A stretch of DNA of 29,652 bases from CAZEIW01 sp964512305 (GCA_964512305.1 CAZEIW010000011.1:1-29652); one strand, 5' to 3'. Shown: positions 16,653 to 24,909, counted from the first letter of the stretch. The notes: generated from the sequence alone by a model not told the origin. A program made the numbers and translations.

Positions 16653-17061
16653 AGCCACGCATGAATTCGAGCATCTTCTCGCGGACGTCGGGCGGGATCT
16701 CCACCGCCGCGCCGGTGTCCTGGCTGGTGCACACCGTGATCCGGTTCATGCGCACGCGCTGCTCGCCTTCCTTGTCGACGCCCATCGTGAAGCGCATGGA
16801 ACTGCGGCCCACATGGGTCAGCGTCAGCCAGAAATCGACCGTCTCGCCCATCCGCGTCGGCTTCGTGAACGTGGTCTCCATCCGCACGGTCGGCAGCGAC
16901 AGGCGCCGCTCCATCAGGAGCTGGTCGAACGGCACCTCGATCGCCTCGTAGAACCAGTCCTCGACCAGGGCGTTGAAGATATGGAAGTAGTTCGGATAGA
17001 AGACATGCCCGGTCGGATCGCAATGCGACAGCCGGATCAGGTACTGCTTGATGAACGTCAT
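16651..17061 (-). CDS. 4-hydroxybenzoyl-CoA thioesterase-family (4HBT) hot-dog protein
   Basis: A 136-residue single-domain hot-dog thioesterase. The active-site region is SHCDPTGHVFYPNYFHIFNA, which matches the DPAGIVFYPNYF segment of Pseudomonas 4-hydroxybenzoyl-CoA thioesterase, so Asp15 is the probable catalytic residue. The rest follows the family: METTFTKPTRMGETVDFWL and SSMRFTMGVDKEG. It hydrolyses an acyl- or aroyl-CoA; the exact substrate cannot be read from sequence. This is the second hot-dog thioesterase in the window and is unrelated in active site to the FlK-like one at 1930-2337. A GGGAG ribosome-binding site precedes the start. A possible -10 (TAGAAT, minus strand, 17171-17166) lies about 105 bp upstream. 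Confidence 0.88.
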   Translation of the reverse strand: MTFIKQYLIRLSHCDPTGHVFYPNYFHIFNALVEDWFYEAIEVPFDQLLMERRLSLPTVRMETTFTKPTRMGETVDFWLTLTHVGRSSMRFTMGVDKEGEQRVRMNRITVCTSQDTGAAVEIPPDVREKMLEFMRG

Positions 17062-17331
17062 GTCGTCTCCCGGTGCCCGTCGCGACGGTCGCCCGCGGGC
17101 GCGGCGCCCGCGGCGCGCATCCCCGCGCCGGCCGCCGCTTCGCTCGATGACGCGGCGACCGGCGCATTCTAGTGGCCCGTAATGCCCACCTGGTGCGAGC
17201 CCGACTGGACCGCGCGAACCGGAGCGGGGGGACGAGACAGGGCAGGGCAGGCTCGCCCGGCGCCGGCCGCTTGCAAATGTCCCCGCCGCCCCCAGATCCG
17301 CGATGACGCGATTTTTCCCCGGAGAAGAACG
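17062..17331. other. Divergent intergenic region, GC-rich
   Basis: These 270 bp separate the 4HBT thioesterase (minus) from the LemA operon (plus). They contain a strongly self-complementary GC block near 17090-17118 (GCGGGCGCGGCGCCCGC). There is also a minus-strand TAGAAT (17171-17166, five of six matches to -10) and a polypurine run near 17224-17250. No open frame here has coding character. The LemA ribosome-binding site CGGAGAAG is at 17320-17327. Confidence 0.5.
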
Positions 17332-17931
17332 ATGAACCGAAGCGTGCGCGTGGCAATCCTCGCCTCAGGGCTGACCCTGCTGGCCGGCTGCGGGTACAAC
17401 GAGATCCAGGGCCGCGACGAAGCGGTCAAGGCGGCCTGGGCCGAGGTGCTGTCGCAGTACCAGCGTCGTGCCGACCTGGTGCCGAATCTGGTCAACACGG
17501 TCAAGGGCGAGGCGAACTTCGAGCAGCAGACCCTGACCCGGGTGATCGAGGCGCGCGCCAAGGCGACGTCGATCCAGGTCACGCCCGAGCTCGCCAACGA
17601 CCCGGCCGCGCTGCAGAAATTCCAGCAGGCGCAGGGCGAGCTGTCGTCGGCGCTGTCGCGCCTGCTCGTCGTGAGCGAGAACTACCCCAACTTGCGCGCG
17701 AACCAGGGGTTCCAGGACCTGCGCGCGCAACTCGAGGGCACCGAGAACCGGATCGCGATCGCGCGCAACCGGTACATCAAGGCGGTCCAGGACTACAACG
17801 TCTATCTGCGCCAACTGCCGCAGAACCTGACCGCGATGGTCTTCGGATACAAGGAGAAGCCGCAGTTCGCCGTCGAAAACGAGGCCGAGGTCAAGCAGCC
17901 GCCGAAGGTCGATTTCGGCAACTCCAAGTAA
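17332..17931 (+). CDS. LemA family lipoprotein
   Basis: A 199-residue LemA-family protein. The N-terminus is a lipoprotein signal (VAILASGLTLLAGCGYNEI) with the lipobox LAGC at Cys21. The typical LemA core follows: AVKAAWAEVLSQYQRRADLVPNL, TRVIEARAKATSI, LSRLLVVSENYPNLRANQGF and IAIARNRYIKAVQDYN. LemA proteins are helical, envelope-associated and of uncertain function. They are almost always followed by TPM-domain genes, as here. The ATG at 17332 is chosen because it directly precedes the signal peptide and follows a purine-rich ribosome-binding site. It is the first gene of a three-gene operon. Confidence 0.93.
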   Translation: MNRSVRVAILASGLTLLAGCGYNEIQGRDEAVKAAWAEVLSQYQRRADLVPNLVNTVKGEANFEQQTLTRVIEARAKATSIQVTPELANDPAALQKFQQAQGELSSALSRLLVVSENYPNLRANQGFQDLRAQLEGTENRIAIARNRYIKAVQDYNVYLRQLPQNLTAMVFGYKEKPQFAVENEAEVKQPPKVDFGNSK

Positions 17932-17942
17932 GGGCGGCCGGC

Positions 17943-18887
17943 ATGCGGCAGGTGTGGCGGATCCTGTGCGCGGTCGCGGCACTGGCGCTGGCCGCGGCGC
18001 TGGCCTGGCCGGTCGCGGCGCAGGCGCCCCGCACCGCCGAGGGACTGGTTGCGGTCCCGCCCCTGGCGCGCGTGACCGACACCGCCGGCGTGCTGTCGGC
18101 CGCCGACCGCGCCGCGCTGGACGCGAAGCTGGCCGGGTTCGAGACCGCGCACGGGTCGCAGATCGCGATCGTCATCGTCCCGAGCACGCAGCCCGAGCCG
18201 ATCGAGGACTTCGCGAACCGCGTCGGCTCGGCCTGGAAGATCGGCCGCGCCGGAGTCGGCGACGGCTTGCTGCTGGTGGTCGCGACCGCCGACCGGCGCG
18301 TTCGCATCGATGTCGCGCGCTCGCTCGAGGGCGCGATTCCCGACGTGCTGGCCAAGCGCGTGATCCGCGAGACGATCGCACCGAGGTTCGCCGCCGGCGA
18401 CTACGCGGGCGGCCTGTCGGCGGGGTTGGACCGGCTGTTCGGCCTGATCGAGGGCGAGCAGCTTCCGGCACCCGCCCAGCGGTCCGAGCGTCCGGCGGCA
18501 GGCGGCCAGGCGGTGATCGGCAACCTGCTGCCCTACCTGTTCGTCGGGGTGATGGTGGCAGCTTTGCTGCGGCGCATCTTCGGCGTGCCGGGAGCGGTCG
18601 TGGCGGGAGGCGGAGCCGGCCTGCTGGCCGGTCTGCTGCTCTCCTCGCTTCTGCTGGGCGCGTTTGCGGCCGTCGCGGTCTTCCTGCTGGCGCTGCTGTT
18701 CGGGTCCGGCTTTGCGGGCGCCGCGCTCGGCGGCCGCGGCGGATTCGGCGGATTCGGACGCGGTCCCTGGGGCGGCTTCGGCGGCGGCGGTTTCGGAGGT
18801 GGTGGTTTCGGCGGCGGGGGCGGGGGCGGTTGGAGCAGCGGTGGTGGTGGCGATTTCTCCGGCGGCGGAGCTTCGGGAGGCTGGTAG
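17943..18887 (+). CDS. TPM-domain membrane protein, YgcG-like
   Basis: A 314-residue exported membrane protein. A signal peptide (RILCAVAALALAAALAWPVAAQA) precedes a TPM domain at about residues 40-165. Landmarks of that domain are VTDTAGVLSAADRAALDAKL, GSQIAIVIVPSTQP, VGDGLLLVVATADRRVRIDV and the helix AGLDRLFGLIEGEQL. Two or three hydrophobic helices follow (about 195-245). The last 55 residues are nearly pure Gly with Phe and Trp, ending GGGASGGW, a tail typical of this family. TPM domains have been linked to phosphatase and photosystem-repair roles in other organisms. Here the role is unassigned. It begins 11 bp after the LemA gene. Confidence 0.9.
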   Translation: MRQVWRILCAVAALALAAALAWPVAAQAPRTAEGLVAVPPLARVTDTAGVLSAADRAALDAKLAGFETAHGSQIAIVIVPSTQPEPIEDFANRVGSAWKIGRAGVGDGLLLVVATADRRVRIDVARSLEGAIPDVLAKRVIRETIAPRFAAGDYAGGLSAGLDRLFGLIEGEQLPAPAQRSERPAAGGQAVIGNLLPYLFVGVMVAALLRRIFGVPGAVVAGGGAGLLAGLLLSSLLLGAFAAVAVFLLALLFGSGFAGAALGGRGGFGGFGRGPWGGFGGGGFGGGGFGGGGGGGWSSGGGGDFSGGGASGGW

Positions 18888-18888
18888 C

Positions 18889-19410
18889 GTGAGAGCATGG
18901 ATCCGACTGCGGCGATGGATTCGTCACTGGCTGACGCCACCGCTGTTGTTGCGGCGCACCTTCCCGCCGGCGATGCTGCACCGGCTCGGTGCCGCGATTG
19001 CAGCGGCGGAGGCCGGGCACAGCGGTGAGATCCGGTTCGCGGTGGAGGCCGCGCTGCCGTGGTCCTATCTGCGGCGCAACCTGCACGCGCGCGATCGTGC
19101 GTGGATGGTCTTCTCGAAGCTGCGGGTCTGGGACACGGAGCACAACAACGGCGTGCTGCTGTACGTCGAGCTCGCGGATCGCGCGGTCGAGATCGTGGTC
19201 GACCGCGGCATCGCGCAGCGCGTTCCCAAGGCCGACTGGCAGGCCGTCTGTCATCACGTACGGGAACGCTTCCGCGCCGGCCGGTTCGAAGACGGTGTGG
19301 CGGACGCGGTGCGGCAGATCGGCGCCAAGCTGGCCGCGAATTTTCCGCTGCAGGCGGGCGAGGCCCGCAGCAACGAGCTGCCCGACGATCCGGTCGTCCT
19401 GCGAGAGTGA
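18889..19410 (+). CDS. TPM-domain protein, second copy
   Basis: A 173-residue protein with a TPM domain but no signal peptide. It has GHSGEIRFAVEAALP, VWDTEHNNGVLLYVELADRA, VEIVVDRGIAQRV and the closing helices FEDGVADAVRQIGAKLAANFP. The start is taken as GTG at 18889, one base after the preceding stop. The nearest in-frame ATG is about 28 codons later and would remove a basic N-terminal segment (WIRLRRWIRHWL) common in this subfamily. LemA, a Gly-tailed TPM protein and a short TPM protein form a conserved trio in betaproteobacteria, so these genes are probably cotranscribed and work together at the envelope. Confidence 0.85.
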   Translation: MRAWIRLRRWIRHWLTPPLLLRRTFPPAMLHRLGAAIAAAEAGHSGEIRFAVEAALPWSYLRRNLHARDRAWMVFSKLRVWDTEHNNGVLLYVELADRAVEIVVDRGIAQRVPKADWQAVCHHVRERFRAGRFEDGVADAVRQIGAKLAANFPLQAGEARSNELPDDPVVLRE

Positions 19411-19574
19411 CTCGCGACCGGGCGGCATGCGCCCGCGATGGCGATGACGCGCGAATGACTCGCCGGTTCGGCGTGCGAGCTACCCCTTTTGCGCGAGACA
19501 TCGTCCGGCGGGACCCTGTGCGCGCCTCGAGCGGCGGCGTAAGCTGAATTCGCATTCGAGAAGGAGCCAGGTGA

Positions 19575-20153
19575 ATGTCGATCCGCCAACCGCTAGGACC
19601 ATCTCCCCGCCCGGGCAACGAGTTCGCGACGCTGGGCGGCGGCTGTTTCTGGTGTCTGGAGGCCGTGTTCGAGGAACTGGAAGGCGTGGTCGACGTCGAG
19701 TCCGGCTACGCCGGCGGCACCGTTGACCGGCCGAGCTACCGGCAGGTCTGCGAGGGCGGTACCGGGCATGCCGAGGTGGTGCGCATCGAGTTCGACCCCG
19801 CGCGGGTGAGCTATCGGGAGCTGCTCGAGGTCTTCTTCGCGGTGCACGACCCGACCACGTTGAACCGCCAGGGCAACGACGTCGGCACCCAGTACCGCTC
19901 GGCGATCTTCCATCACTCCGACGCCCAGAAGATGGCCGCCGAGGAATTCCTGCGCGGCGCGCAGCGCCACTACGACGACGACATCGTCACGCAACTGCTG
20001 CCCGCGGCGGGCTATTTCCGCGCCGAGGACTATCACCAGGAATACTTCAGGCACAACCCGGCCCAGGGCTATTGCATGTTCGTCGTCGGGCCCAAGGTCG
20101 AGAAATTCCGGCGCGCGTTCGCGCAGAAGCGGCGCCGCCCGGCGACCGCCTGA
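19575..20153 (+). CDS. msrA: Peptide methionine (S)-S-oxide reductase MsrA
   Basis: A 192-residue MsrA that repairs methionine-S-sulfoxide in proteins using thioredoxin. The catalytic motif GGGCFWCLEAVFEELEGV places the nucleophile at Cys24. Other family segments are SGYAGGTVDRPSYRQVCEG, TGHAEVVRIEFDP, FFAVHDPTTLNRQGNDVGTQYR and EDYHQEYF. A downstream Cys in the C-terminal YCMF segment may act in resolving. The ribosome-binding site AAGGAG is at 19561-19566. It is a single-gene unit, 164 bp after the TPM genes and convergent with the DUF72 gene. The intervening 164 bp show no gene and only a short GC stem near 19418-19435. Confidence 0.96.
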   Translation: MSIRQPLGPSPRPGNEFATLGGGCFWCLEAVFEELEGVVDVESGYAGGTVDRPSYRQVCEGGTGHAEVVRIEFDPARVSYRELLEVFFAVHDPTTLNRQGNDVGTQYRSAIFHHSDAQKMAAEEFLRGAQRHYDDDIVTQLLPAAGYFRAEDYHQEYFRHNPAQGYCMFVVGPKVEKFRRAFAQKRRRPATA

Positions 20154-20159
20154 TCCGGA

Positions 20160-20184
20160 CCGGCGCGCAAGCTCAGCGCGCCGG
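20160..20184. terminator. Stem-loop between convergent msrA and DUF72 gene
   Basis: CCGGCGCGC (20160-20168) and GCGCGCCGG (20176-20184) form a nine-pair perfect stem around a seven-base loop. The stem overlaps the stop of the minus-strand DUF72 gene and lies just after the msrA stop. There is no T-tract; a shared 3'-end structure is the likely role. Confidence 0.4.
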
Positions 20185-21249
20185 TTCGTCCCGCGCCAGC
20201 GCGCGCGCCAGCTCGACGCACGTGAGCGGCGCGCAACCCTCCGCCTTGTTGTCGACGATCACGAACGCGCTCTGCCCGCTGCGCGCAGCGATGTGGATCA
20301 GGTGCGCCAGCGTGCCGCGCGTCACGATGTCGGAATCGACGAGCCGGTCGAACGGCGCGTAGCGGCTGCGTGCCTGCTCGTCGCCGACGCCCGAGTGCAG
20401 GCTCCAGCGCACGACAAGCGGCCCTTTGAGCATCCAGTTGTCGCCTTCCGGCGGCAGCCCGTCCATCGCGCGCAGCGCCGCCGCCTGGCGCGTCGCCGGC
20501 GGAAGGCGCGGATGGATGCCGATGCACAGGCGCGCCCCGGCGTCGCGCAGCATGTGCACGAAGCGCGGCGTCAGCAGCTCGGGGTCGCGCACTTCGACCG
20601 CGTAGGTGACTTCGACGCCCTCGTGCCTGCGCGGCAGCTCGCCCAGAAAGGCGCCGATGCGGTCGATCAGTTCGTGCGAGGCGCGGGCGAGCGGCGTGGG
20701 CAGCGGCGCGAGCTGCAGCACCACCGGGCCGGTCCTGCCGCCCAGCCCTTCCGCGGCCGGCAGCACGAACTGCTCGGCGGCGAGCGCCGCATCGAGGAAG
20801 TGCGGATTGATCCCGCCGCCGGAACCGTGGATCCGGGCGTCGGTGATCTGCGGCGGCGCCCGCAGGACGAACCGGAAATCGTCCGGCACCTGCTGCGCGT
20901 AGTGCGACAGATCCTGCTGGAGATCGGCGGCGGCAGTTCCGCGATGGGCTGCGCGGTCGAGGCCGGCCGAGCGCAGCAGCGGATGCCGGCAGTACGCGGG
21001 CAGGCCGGCGTGCAGAAGCTGCGCCTCGCCATAGTGCCCGCCGTAGACCAGGCCGCGCCAGCCGGGATGGTTCCACGACGCGGCGCCCAGGTGGATGCCC
21101 GGCGGCAGGCGGCGGCCGAGACGGACGAGTTCCGGGTCGAACTCGGCCGCCAGGACCGTCCCCGCCGGCGCGTCCGCCTGCGCCGCCGAGGGATCGTCGA
21201 ACGGCGGGTCGAACAGCGCGGGTTCGCGCCCGGATCGCGAAGGGGTCAT
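20173..21249 (-). CDS. DUF72 (YecE-like) family protein
   Basis: A 358-residue soluble protein of the DUF72 family, which adopts a TIM-barrel-like fold and has no firmly known reaction. It contains LGAASWNHPGWRGLVYGGHYG near residue 55, YAQQVPDDFRFVLRAPPQIT, FVLPAAEGLGGRTGPVVLQLAPLP, TYAVEVRDPELL and, near the end, VRWSLHSGVGDEQARSRYAPF. The 50-residue N-terminal extension before the core is poorly conserved in appearance; the true start could be slightly later, though no better ribosome-binding site is visible. It follows the histidine kinase on the same strand after 64 bp and may be at the tail of that transcript. Confidence 0.82.
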   Translation of the reverse strand: MTPSRSGREPALFDPPFDDPSAAQADAPAGTVLAAEFDPELVRLGRRLPPGIHLGAASWNHPGWRGLVYGGHYGEAQLLHAGLPAYCRHPLLRSAGLDRAAHRGTAAADLQQDLSHYAQQVPDDFRFVLRAPPQITDARIHGSGGGINPHFLDAALAAEQFVLPAAEGLGGRTGPVVLQLAPLPTPLARASHELIDRIGAFLGELPRRHEGVEVTYAVEVRDPELLTPRFVHMLRDAGARLCIGIHPRLPPATRQAAALRAMDGLPPEGDNWMLKGPLVVRWSLHSGVGDEQARSRYAPFDRLVDSDIVTRGTLAHLIHIAARSGQSAFVIVDNKAEGCAPLTCVELARALARDEPAR

Positions 21250-21313
21250 GTTCGGCAGGCGGATACCGGCGGGCCGAAGAACGCGTTCGCCACCGCCATG
21301 CGGTCGCGGGCAC

Positions 21314-23302
21314 CTACTGCTGGCGGGCGCGCTCGATCACGGCTTGCGTGTTCAGGGCGGTTTGCTCGCGCGAGCGGGTCGTCGGGCCCGCCATCGGTTC
21401 GAGCTTGGTGCGCAGGTGCACCATCGTGCCGGCGCCGGGCACCGTCTCCAGCTTGAGCTGGGCGCCGATGCGCTGGGCCCGGTTGCGCATGTTCAGCAGG
21501 CCGCGCCCGCCGACACGCTCCTCGGCGATTCCGCGGCCGTTGTCGGTGACCCGGATGTCGAGCCATTGCGAATCCCCGGCGTTCTGAGCGGCCAGCGTCA
21601 CGCGCACGGCGCGCGCCCGGCTGTGCTTGAGCGCATTGGTCAGCGCTTCCTGGACGATGCGCAGGATCGGAAGCACCGCGTCCGGGTGCAGGCCGATCTC
21701 CTCGGGCAGGTTGCGGGCGTCCCACAGCAGCTCCATTCCCGCGGCGCGCATCCTGGGCTCCATCCGGAACCGCAGGTTGCCGAGCGCGGATCCGAGGTCC
21801 GCGTCCTCGGCCGCGAGCGCGTCGATCGCCAGGCGCATGTCGTCGATCGATTCGCGCAGGATCTGCGCCACCTGGTCGTTGCTGACCGCGCCGCGCTCGA
21901 CCAGCATCAGCGACGACATCAGCTGCGAGCCCAGCCCGTCGTGCATGTCCTGCATGATGCGCTGGCGCTCCTGCGCCTCCGCCTTGACGCGCTCGCTCTC
22001 GCGCAGGCGTTCGAAATTGCGCTTGAGCAGCTGCTCGCGCTCGCGCACCCGCGTCTCCAGCTCGGCGCGCGCGGTCTCGGCTTCGCGCAGGATCTTGACG
22101 AAGCCGTCGACCAGCGGCGTCGCGAGCGCCGCCAGCAGCAGGGGCGCGGCCACGTTGAGCGCGCGCTGGCCGTCGAACGGGTTCCACCAGCCGTAAAGAG
22201 TGCCGAGGTCGAGCGTCGCCGCGAGGATCATCACCACCGCCGCGATCAGGACCAGCGGCTGCGGCGCCTCGAGGCCGCGGGTTCGCCGGTAAAGTCCCAG
22301 CGCGGTGGCCGCCGCCACCATCAGGATCAGCCCCGGCAGCCAGAGCCGGTCCAGGTATGGCGCCGCTATCTGCGACGTGACCGCCAGCATCACCGGCCCG
22401 ATCGCCGCGTAGGCGAGGATCGTCCATCCCTGGCGCCGGCTGCGCAGCGCCGACATCTGCAGCAGCGTGACCGTCATCACGGCCGCGAACGCGCCGATCG
22501 ACGCGTACGACAGCAGTTGCAGCGGGAAGCGCAGGCCGATCGGCATCGACTCGAACATGGAGGTCGCGCTCTGCGCGACCCAGATCAGCGCGCCGAGGGT
22601 CAGCAGTTTCGACAGCGTCTCGCCCCGCCTGAGCCACAGCACCCCGAAGATCAGCGCGATCACCGCCGCCAGCGTGGCGCCGATCCAGTTGGCCGTGTAG
22701 CCGAGGAAGAACCGGGTCTCGTACCCGCCCCACATGTCGGACAGCGGTCCGATCTCGATGCCCGAGAACGTGTGGGTACCGGCGCGATACGAAGTCTGGA
22801 TCGTCACCTCGTTGTCGCCGGCGACCAGCTGCGAGGGATCGATCGCGAGCAGGTGCGGCCGCAGCCAGCGCACATGGGTCTGCGCGTCGGGGGTCGGGAT
22901 CATGCCGACGAAGTGACCGTTGACGCTGACGCGCCCGCCGTCGGTGGCCTGCGACAGAAGCAGCGCCCAGTTTTCCGACGGCACGTCGGCGAGGTCGAAA
23001 TGCATCCGCAGCGCGACCGCGCGCAGCGGGGAACCCTCGTCGGTCGCCCAACGCAGCGGCAGCTCGAACGAAGTCCATTGCGCGTTGGGCGCCGGCATCC
23101 CTCCGACCGGCGTCGGTGTCCACTCGAGGCGCCGGATCGTCAGCGCCTGCGCCGGCCCGGCGGCGACCGCCGCCGCAAGCAGTGCCGCGCCCAGCAGCGC
23201 GAACGCGCGGGCGTGCGCGCGGATGCTGGCGCGGATGCCTGCGCGGATGCCCGCGCGGATGCCCGTGCTGCTGGTCCCGATCGCCGCGGTCCTGTCATGC
23301 AT
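21314..23302 (-). CDS. Membrane sensor histidine kinase, 7TM-DISM / NarX-UhpB type
   Basis: A 662-residue sensor kinase. A signal peptide is followed by an extracytoplasmic beta-rich domain (about residues 55-190, with WALLLSQATDGGRVSVNGHFV), then seven hydrophobic helices (about 190-390) as in 7TM-DISM receptors. A coiled coil (ELETRVREREQLLKRNFERL) leads to a HisKA_3 domain with the phosphorylated His454 in RIMQDMHDGLGSQL. The HATPase domain shows VQEALTNALKHSRA and DNGRGIAEERVGGRGLLNM. The ATG at 23302 is preferred over a GTG at 23353 because AAGGG lies 7 bases upstream. The first 40 residues contain a GIRA tetrapeptide repeat from a 12-bp tandem DNA repeat. Its partner is the response regulator 140 bp upstream. 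The ligand is unknown. Confidence 0.9.
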   Translation of the reverse strand: MHDRTAAIGTSSTGIRAGIRAGIRASIRAHARAFALLGAALLAAAVAAGPAQALTIRRLEWTPTPVGGMPAPNAQWTSFELPLRWATDEGSPLRAVALRMHFDLADVPSENWALLLSQATDGGRVSVNGHFVGMIPTPDAQTHVRWLRPHLLAIDPSQLVAGDNEVTIQTSYRAGTHTFSGIEIGPLSDMWGGYETRFFLGYTANWIGATLAAVIALIFGVLWLRRGETLSKLLTLGALIWVAQSATSMFESMPIGLRFPLQLLSYASIGAFAAVMTVTLLQMSALRSRRQGWTILAYAAIGPVMLAVTSQIAAPYLDRLWLPGLILMVAAATALGLYRRTRGLEAPQPLVLIAAVVMILAATLDLGTLYGWWNPFDGQRALNVAAPLLLAALATPLVDGFVKILREAETARAELETRVREREQLLKRNFERLRESERVKAEAQERQRIMQDMHDGLGSQLMSSLMLVERGAVSNDQVAQILRESIDDMRLAIDALAAEDADLGSALGNLRFRMEPRMRAAGMELLWDARNLPEEIGLHPDAVLPILRIVQEALTNALKHSRARAVRVTLAAQNAGDSQWLDIRVTDNGRGIAEERVGGRGLLNMRNRAQRIGAQLKLETVPGAGTMVHLRTKLEPMAGPTTRSREQTALNTQAVIERARQQ
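23218..23265. repeat. 12-bp tandem repeat, four units
   Basis: Four consecutive 12-bp units of the form CGCGGATGCYNG (CGCGGATGCTGG, CGCGGATGCCTG, CGCGGATGCCCG twice) lie inside the histidine-kinase signal region. The unit is a multiple of three, so changes in copy number would keep the reading frame and add or remove GIRA-type tetrapeptides just before the hydrophobic core of the signal peptide. Confidence 0.8.
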
Positions 23303-23442
23303 GCTCAACCCTTGATCATCGCCGCACGCCGTCCGGCCGGCCGATCCGGCCACGGGACGATGCGCCGGGCCGCCCGAAGGCCGGCCTGCGGCTGAAGGCC
23401 CGCCGGCCGGGCGCCGGCCCGGGGCGGACGATTCCGGTGCGC

Positions 23443-24123
23443 TCAGGTCTTCAGCAGCCCCATCTGGCTGGCTTCGTACACGGCTTCGCCGCGCGAGTGC
23501 ACCGCGAGCTTGCGGTAGATCTTCTTGATGTGCGCCGTCACCGTGTGCGGCGAGATGCCCAGGATCTCTCCGATCTCATTGAAGCTCATGCCCTTTGCGA
23601 GCAGCTGCAGGATCTCTGTCTCGCGCGCCGACAGCGGGTTGTTCTCCGCGCTGGCAGCGCGCGCGGGCGCGCTCGGGCCGGTGCCGCCCATGCGCGAACG
23701 GATCGCGCGCAGCACGCTGCGGGCGACCACCGGGCTAACCGGCGAGCCGCCGGCCCGCAGCAGGCGGATGCACGAGATCACGTCCGCCGGCGTCGAATCC
23801 TTCAGGATGTAGCCGGTCGCGCCGGCCTCGATCGACGAGACCACGTGCTGCTCGTCGCCGAAAACGGTGACCACCATGATGTCGACGTCGGGCTTCCTCT
23901 GGCTGACGCTGCGGATGAGGTCGATGCCGGTGCCGTCGGGCAGCCCCAGGTCGATCAGCATCACGTCGAAATCCTCGCGATCGATCAGGACTTGCGCCTC
24001 GCGCTTGTTCGCGGCCACCCCGACCAGCCGCATCGTCGGCTCGTTATCGATGATCTGCGCGAAGCGGCGGCGGAATTCCGGCTCGTCCTCAACGATGATG
24101 ATCGAAATCTGGTCGGTGGTCAT
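23443..24123 (-). CDS. NarL/FixJ-family response regulator
   Basis: A 226-residue two-domain regulator. The receiver domain has the acidic pair Glu12/Asp13 (IIIVEDEPEF), the phosphoacceptor Asp58 (DVMLIDLGLPDGTG), a switch Thr in VVTVFGDEQH and the conserved Lys in GYILKDSTPADV. The C-terminal LuxR-type helix-turn-helix runs from LSARETEILQLLAKGMSFNE through ILGISPHTVTAHIKKIYRKL. It should be phosphorylated by the histidine kinase encoded downstream on the same strand. The 140-bp gap between the two is very GC-rich and contains GGCCGG inverted repeats. A minus-strand TATGAT (24161-24156) is a good -10 candidate about 35 bp before the start. Confidence 0.93.
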   Translation of the reverse strand: MTTDQISIIIVEDEPEFRRRFAQIIDNEPTMRLVGVAANKREAQVLIDREDFDVMLIDLGLPDGTGIDLIRSVSQRKPDVDIMVVTVFGDEQHVVSSIEAGATGYILKDSTPADVISCIRLLRAGGSPVSPVVARSVLRAIRSRMGGTGPSAPARAASAENNPLSARETEILQLLAKGMSFNEIGEILGISPHTVTAHIKKIYRKLAVHSRGEAVYEASQMGLLKT

Positions 24124-24155
24124 GTCGCAGGGGTCTCGGCTCGCGGGAGACTTCT

Positions 24156-24161
24156 ATCATA
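24156..24161 (-). promoter_or_regulatory. Candidate -10 of the two-component operon
   Basis: The minus strand reads TATGAT here, five of six matches to TATAAT, within an AT-rich island (GGATTATGATAG) that stands out from the GC-rich surroundings. It lies about 33 bp upstream of the response-regulator ATG. No clear -35 is visible, so another factor may be needed. Confidence 0.4.
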
Positions 24162-24270
24162 ATCCTATGCCGCGAAGGCGACGCGCCTTTGGGGAGGCAG
24201 GTTAAGCTGTTCGGCCGAGCCTTGGCCGGGCGCGGCGAACCGGGCCGGAGGCACGGCGGCGGCTGCAGGA

Positions 24271-24909
24271 TCAGGGCGCGAGCCGCTCGCGCCGCCAGCC
24301 GGAAGGCCGGCGCGTGTAAAGCAGACGGTCGTGCAGCCGGGACGGCCGCCCCTGCCAGAATTCGATCGCCTGGGGCTCGATCCGGTAGCCGCCCCAGTGC
24401 GGCGGCCGCGGCGGACCTTCCGGATCGGAGAAGCGCCGTTCGACCTCGGCAAGGCGCGTTTCGAGTGCGGCGCGATCCGCGATCGGCTCGCTCTGCGGAG
24501 AGGCCCAGGCTCCCAGTCGTGCGGGCCTGGGCCGCTGCCTGAAGTAGGCATCAGACTCCTCCGAGGCGACCTGCGCGGCGGGGCCCTCTATGCGTACCTG
24601 CCGCTCGAGCTCGGCCCAGTAGAACAGGGCGCAGGCATGCGGATTGCCGCCGAGCTCCCGTCCCTTGCGGCTTGCGTAGTTGGTGAAGAAGACAAAGCCC
24701 GCGGCGTCGAAACCCTTCAACAACACGATGCGAGCGCAGGGGCGGCCGGCCGCGTCGGTGGTCGCGAGCGCCATTGCGTTGGGTTCACGCAGTCCCGCGG
24801 CGACCGCGTCGTCGAACCAGCGGCGGAACAGCTCGATCGGGTCGGCACCGGCGGCGCTCTCGGTCAGTTCGCCGCCGGCGAATTCAGTGCGCAGATGGGC
24901 GATGGACAT
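24271..24909 (-). CDS. pdxH: Pyridoxamine 5'-phosphate oxidase PdxH
   Basis: A 212-residue FMN enzyme that oxidises pyridoxine or pyridoxamine 5'-phosphate to pyridoxal 5'-phosphate. The sequence follows the family from end to end: DPIELFRRWFDDAVAAGL, NAMALATTDAAGRPCARIVL, GFVFFTNYASRKGREL, CALFYWAELERQVRIEG, RPRPARLGAWASPQSEPI, PPHWGGYRIEPQAIEFWQG and the C-terminal LHDRLLYTR. The C-terminal motif ending in WRRERLAP carries the substrate-binding Arg residues. The start overlaps the end of the upstream chaC-type gene by 26 bp on the same strand, so the two are probably cotranscribed. Confidence 0.96.
   Translation of the reverse strand: MSIAHLRTEFAGGELTESAAGADPIELFRRWFDDAVAAGLREPNAMALATTDAAGRPCARIVLLKGFDAAGFVFFTNYASRKGRELGGNPHACALFYWAELERQVRIEGPAAQVASEESDAYFRQRPRPARLGAWASPQSEPIADRAALETRLAEVERRFSDPEGPPRPPHWGGYRIEPQAIEFWQGRPSRLHDRLLYTRRPSGWRRERLAP

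Noticed and set aside
23218..23265. The 12-bp repeats as a CRISPR or an integration site.
   Set aside because: Units are short, have no spacers and lie inside a coding signal peptide.
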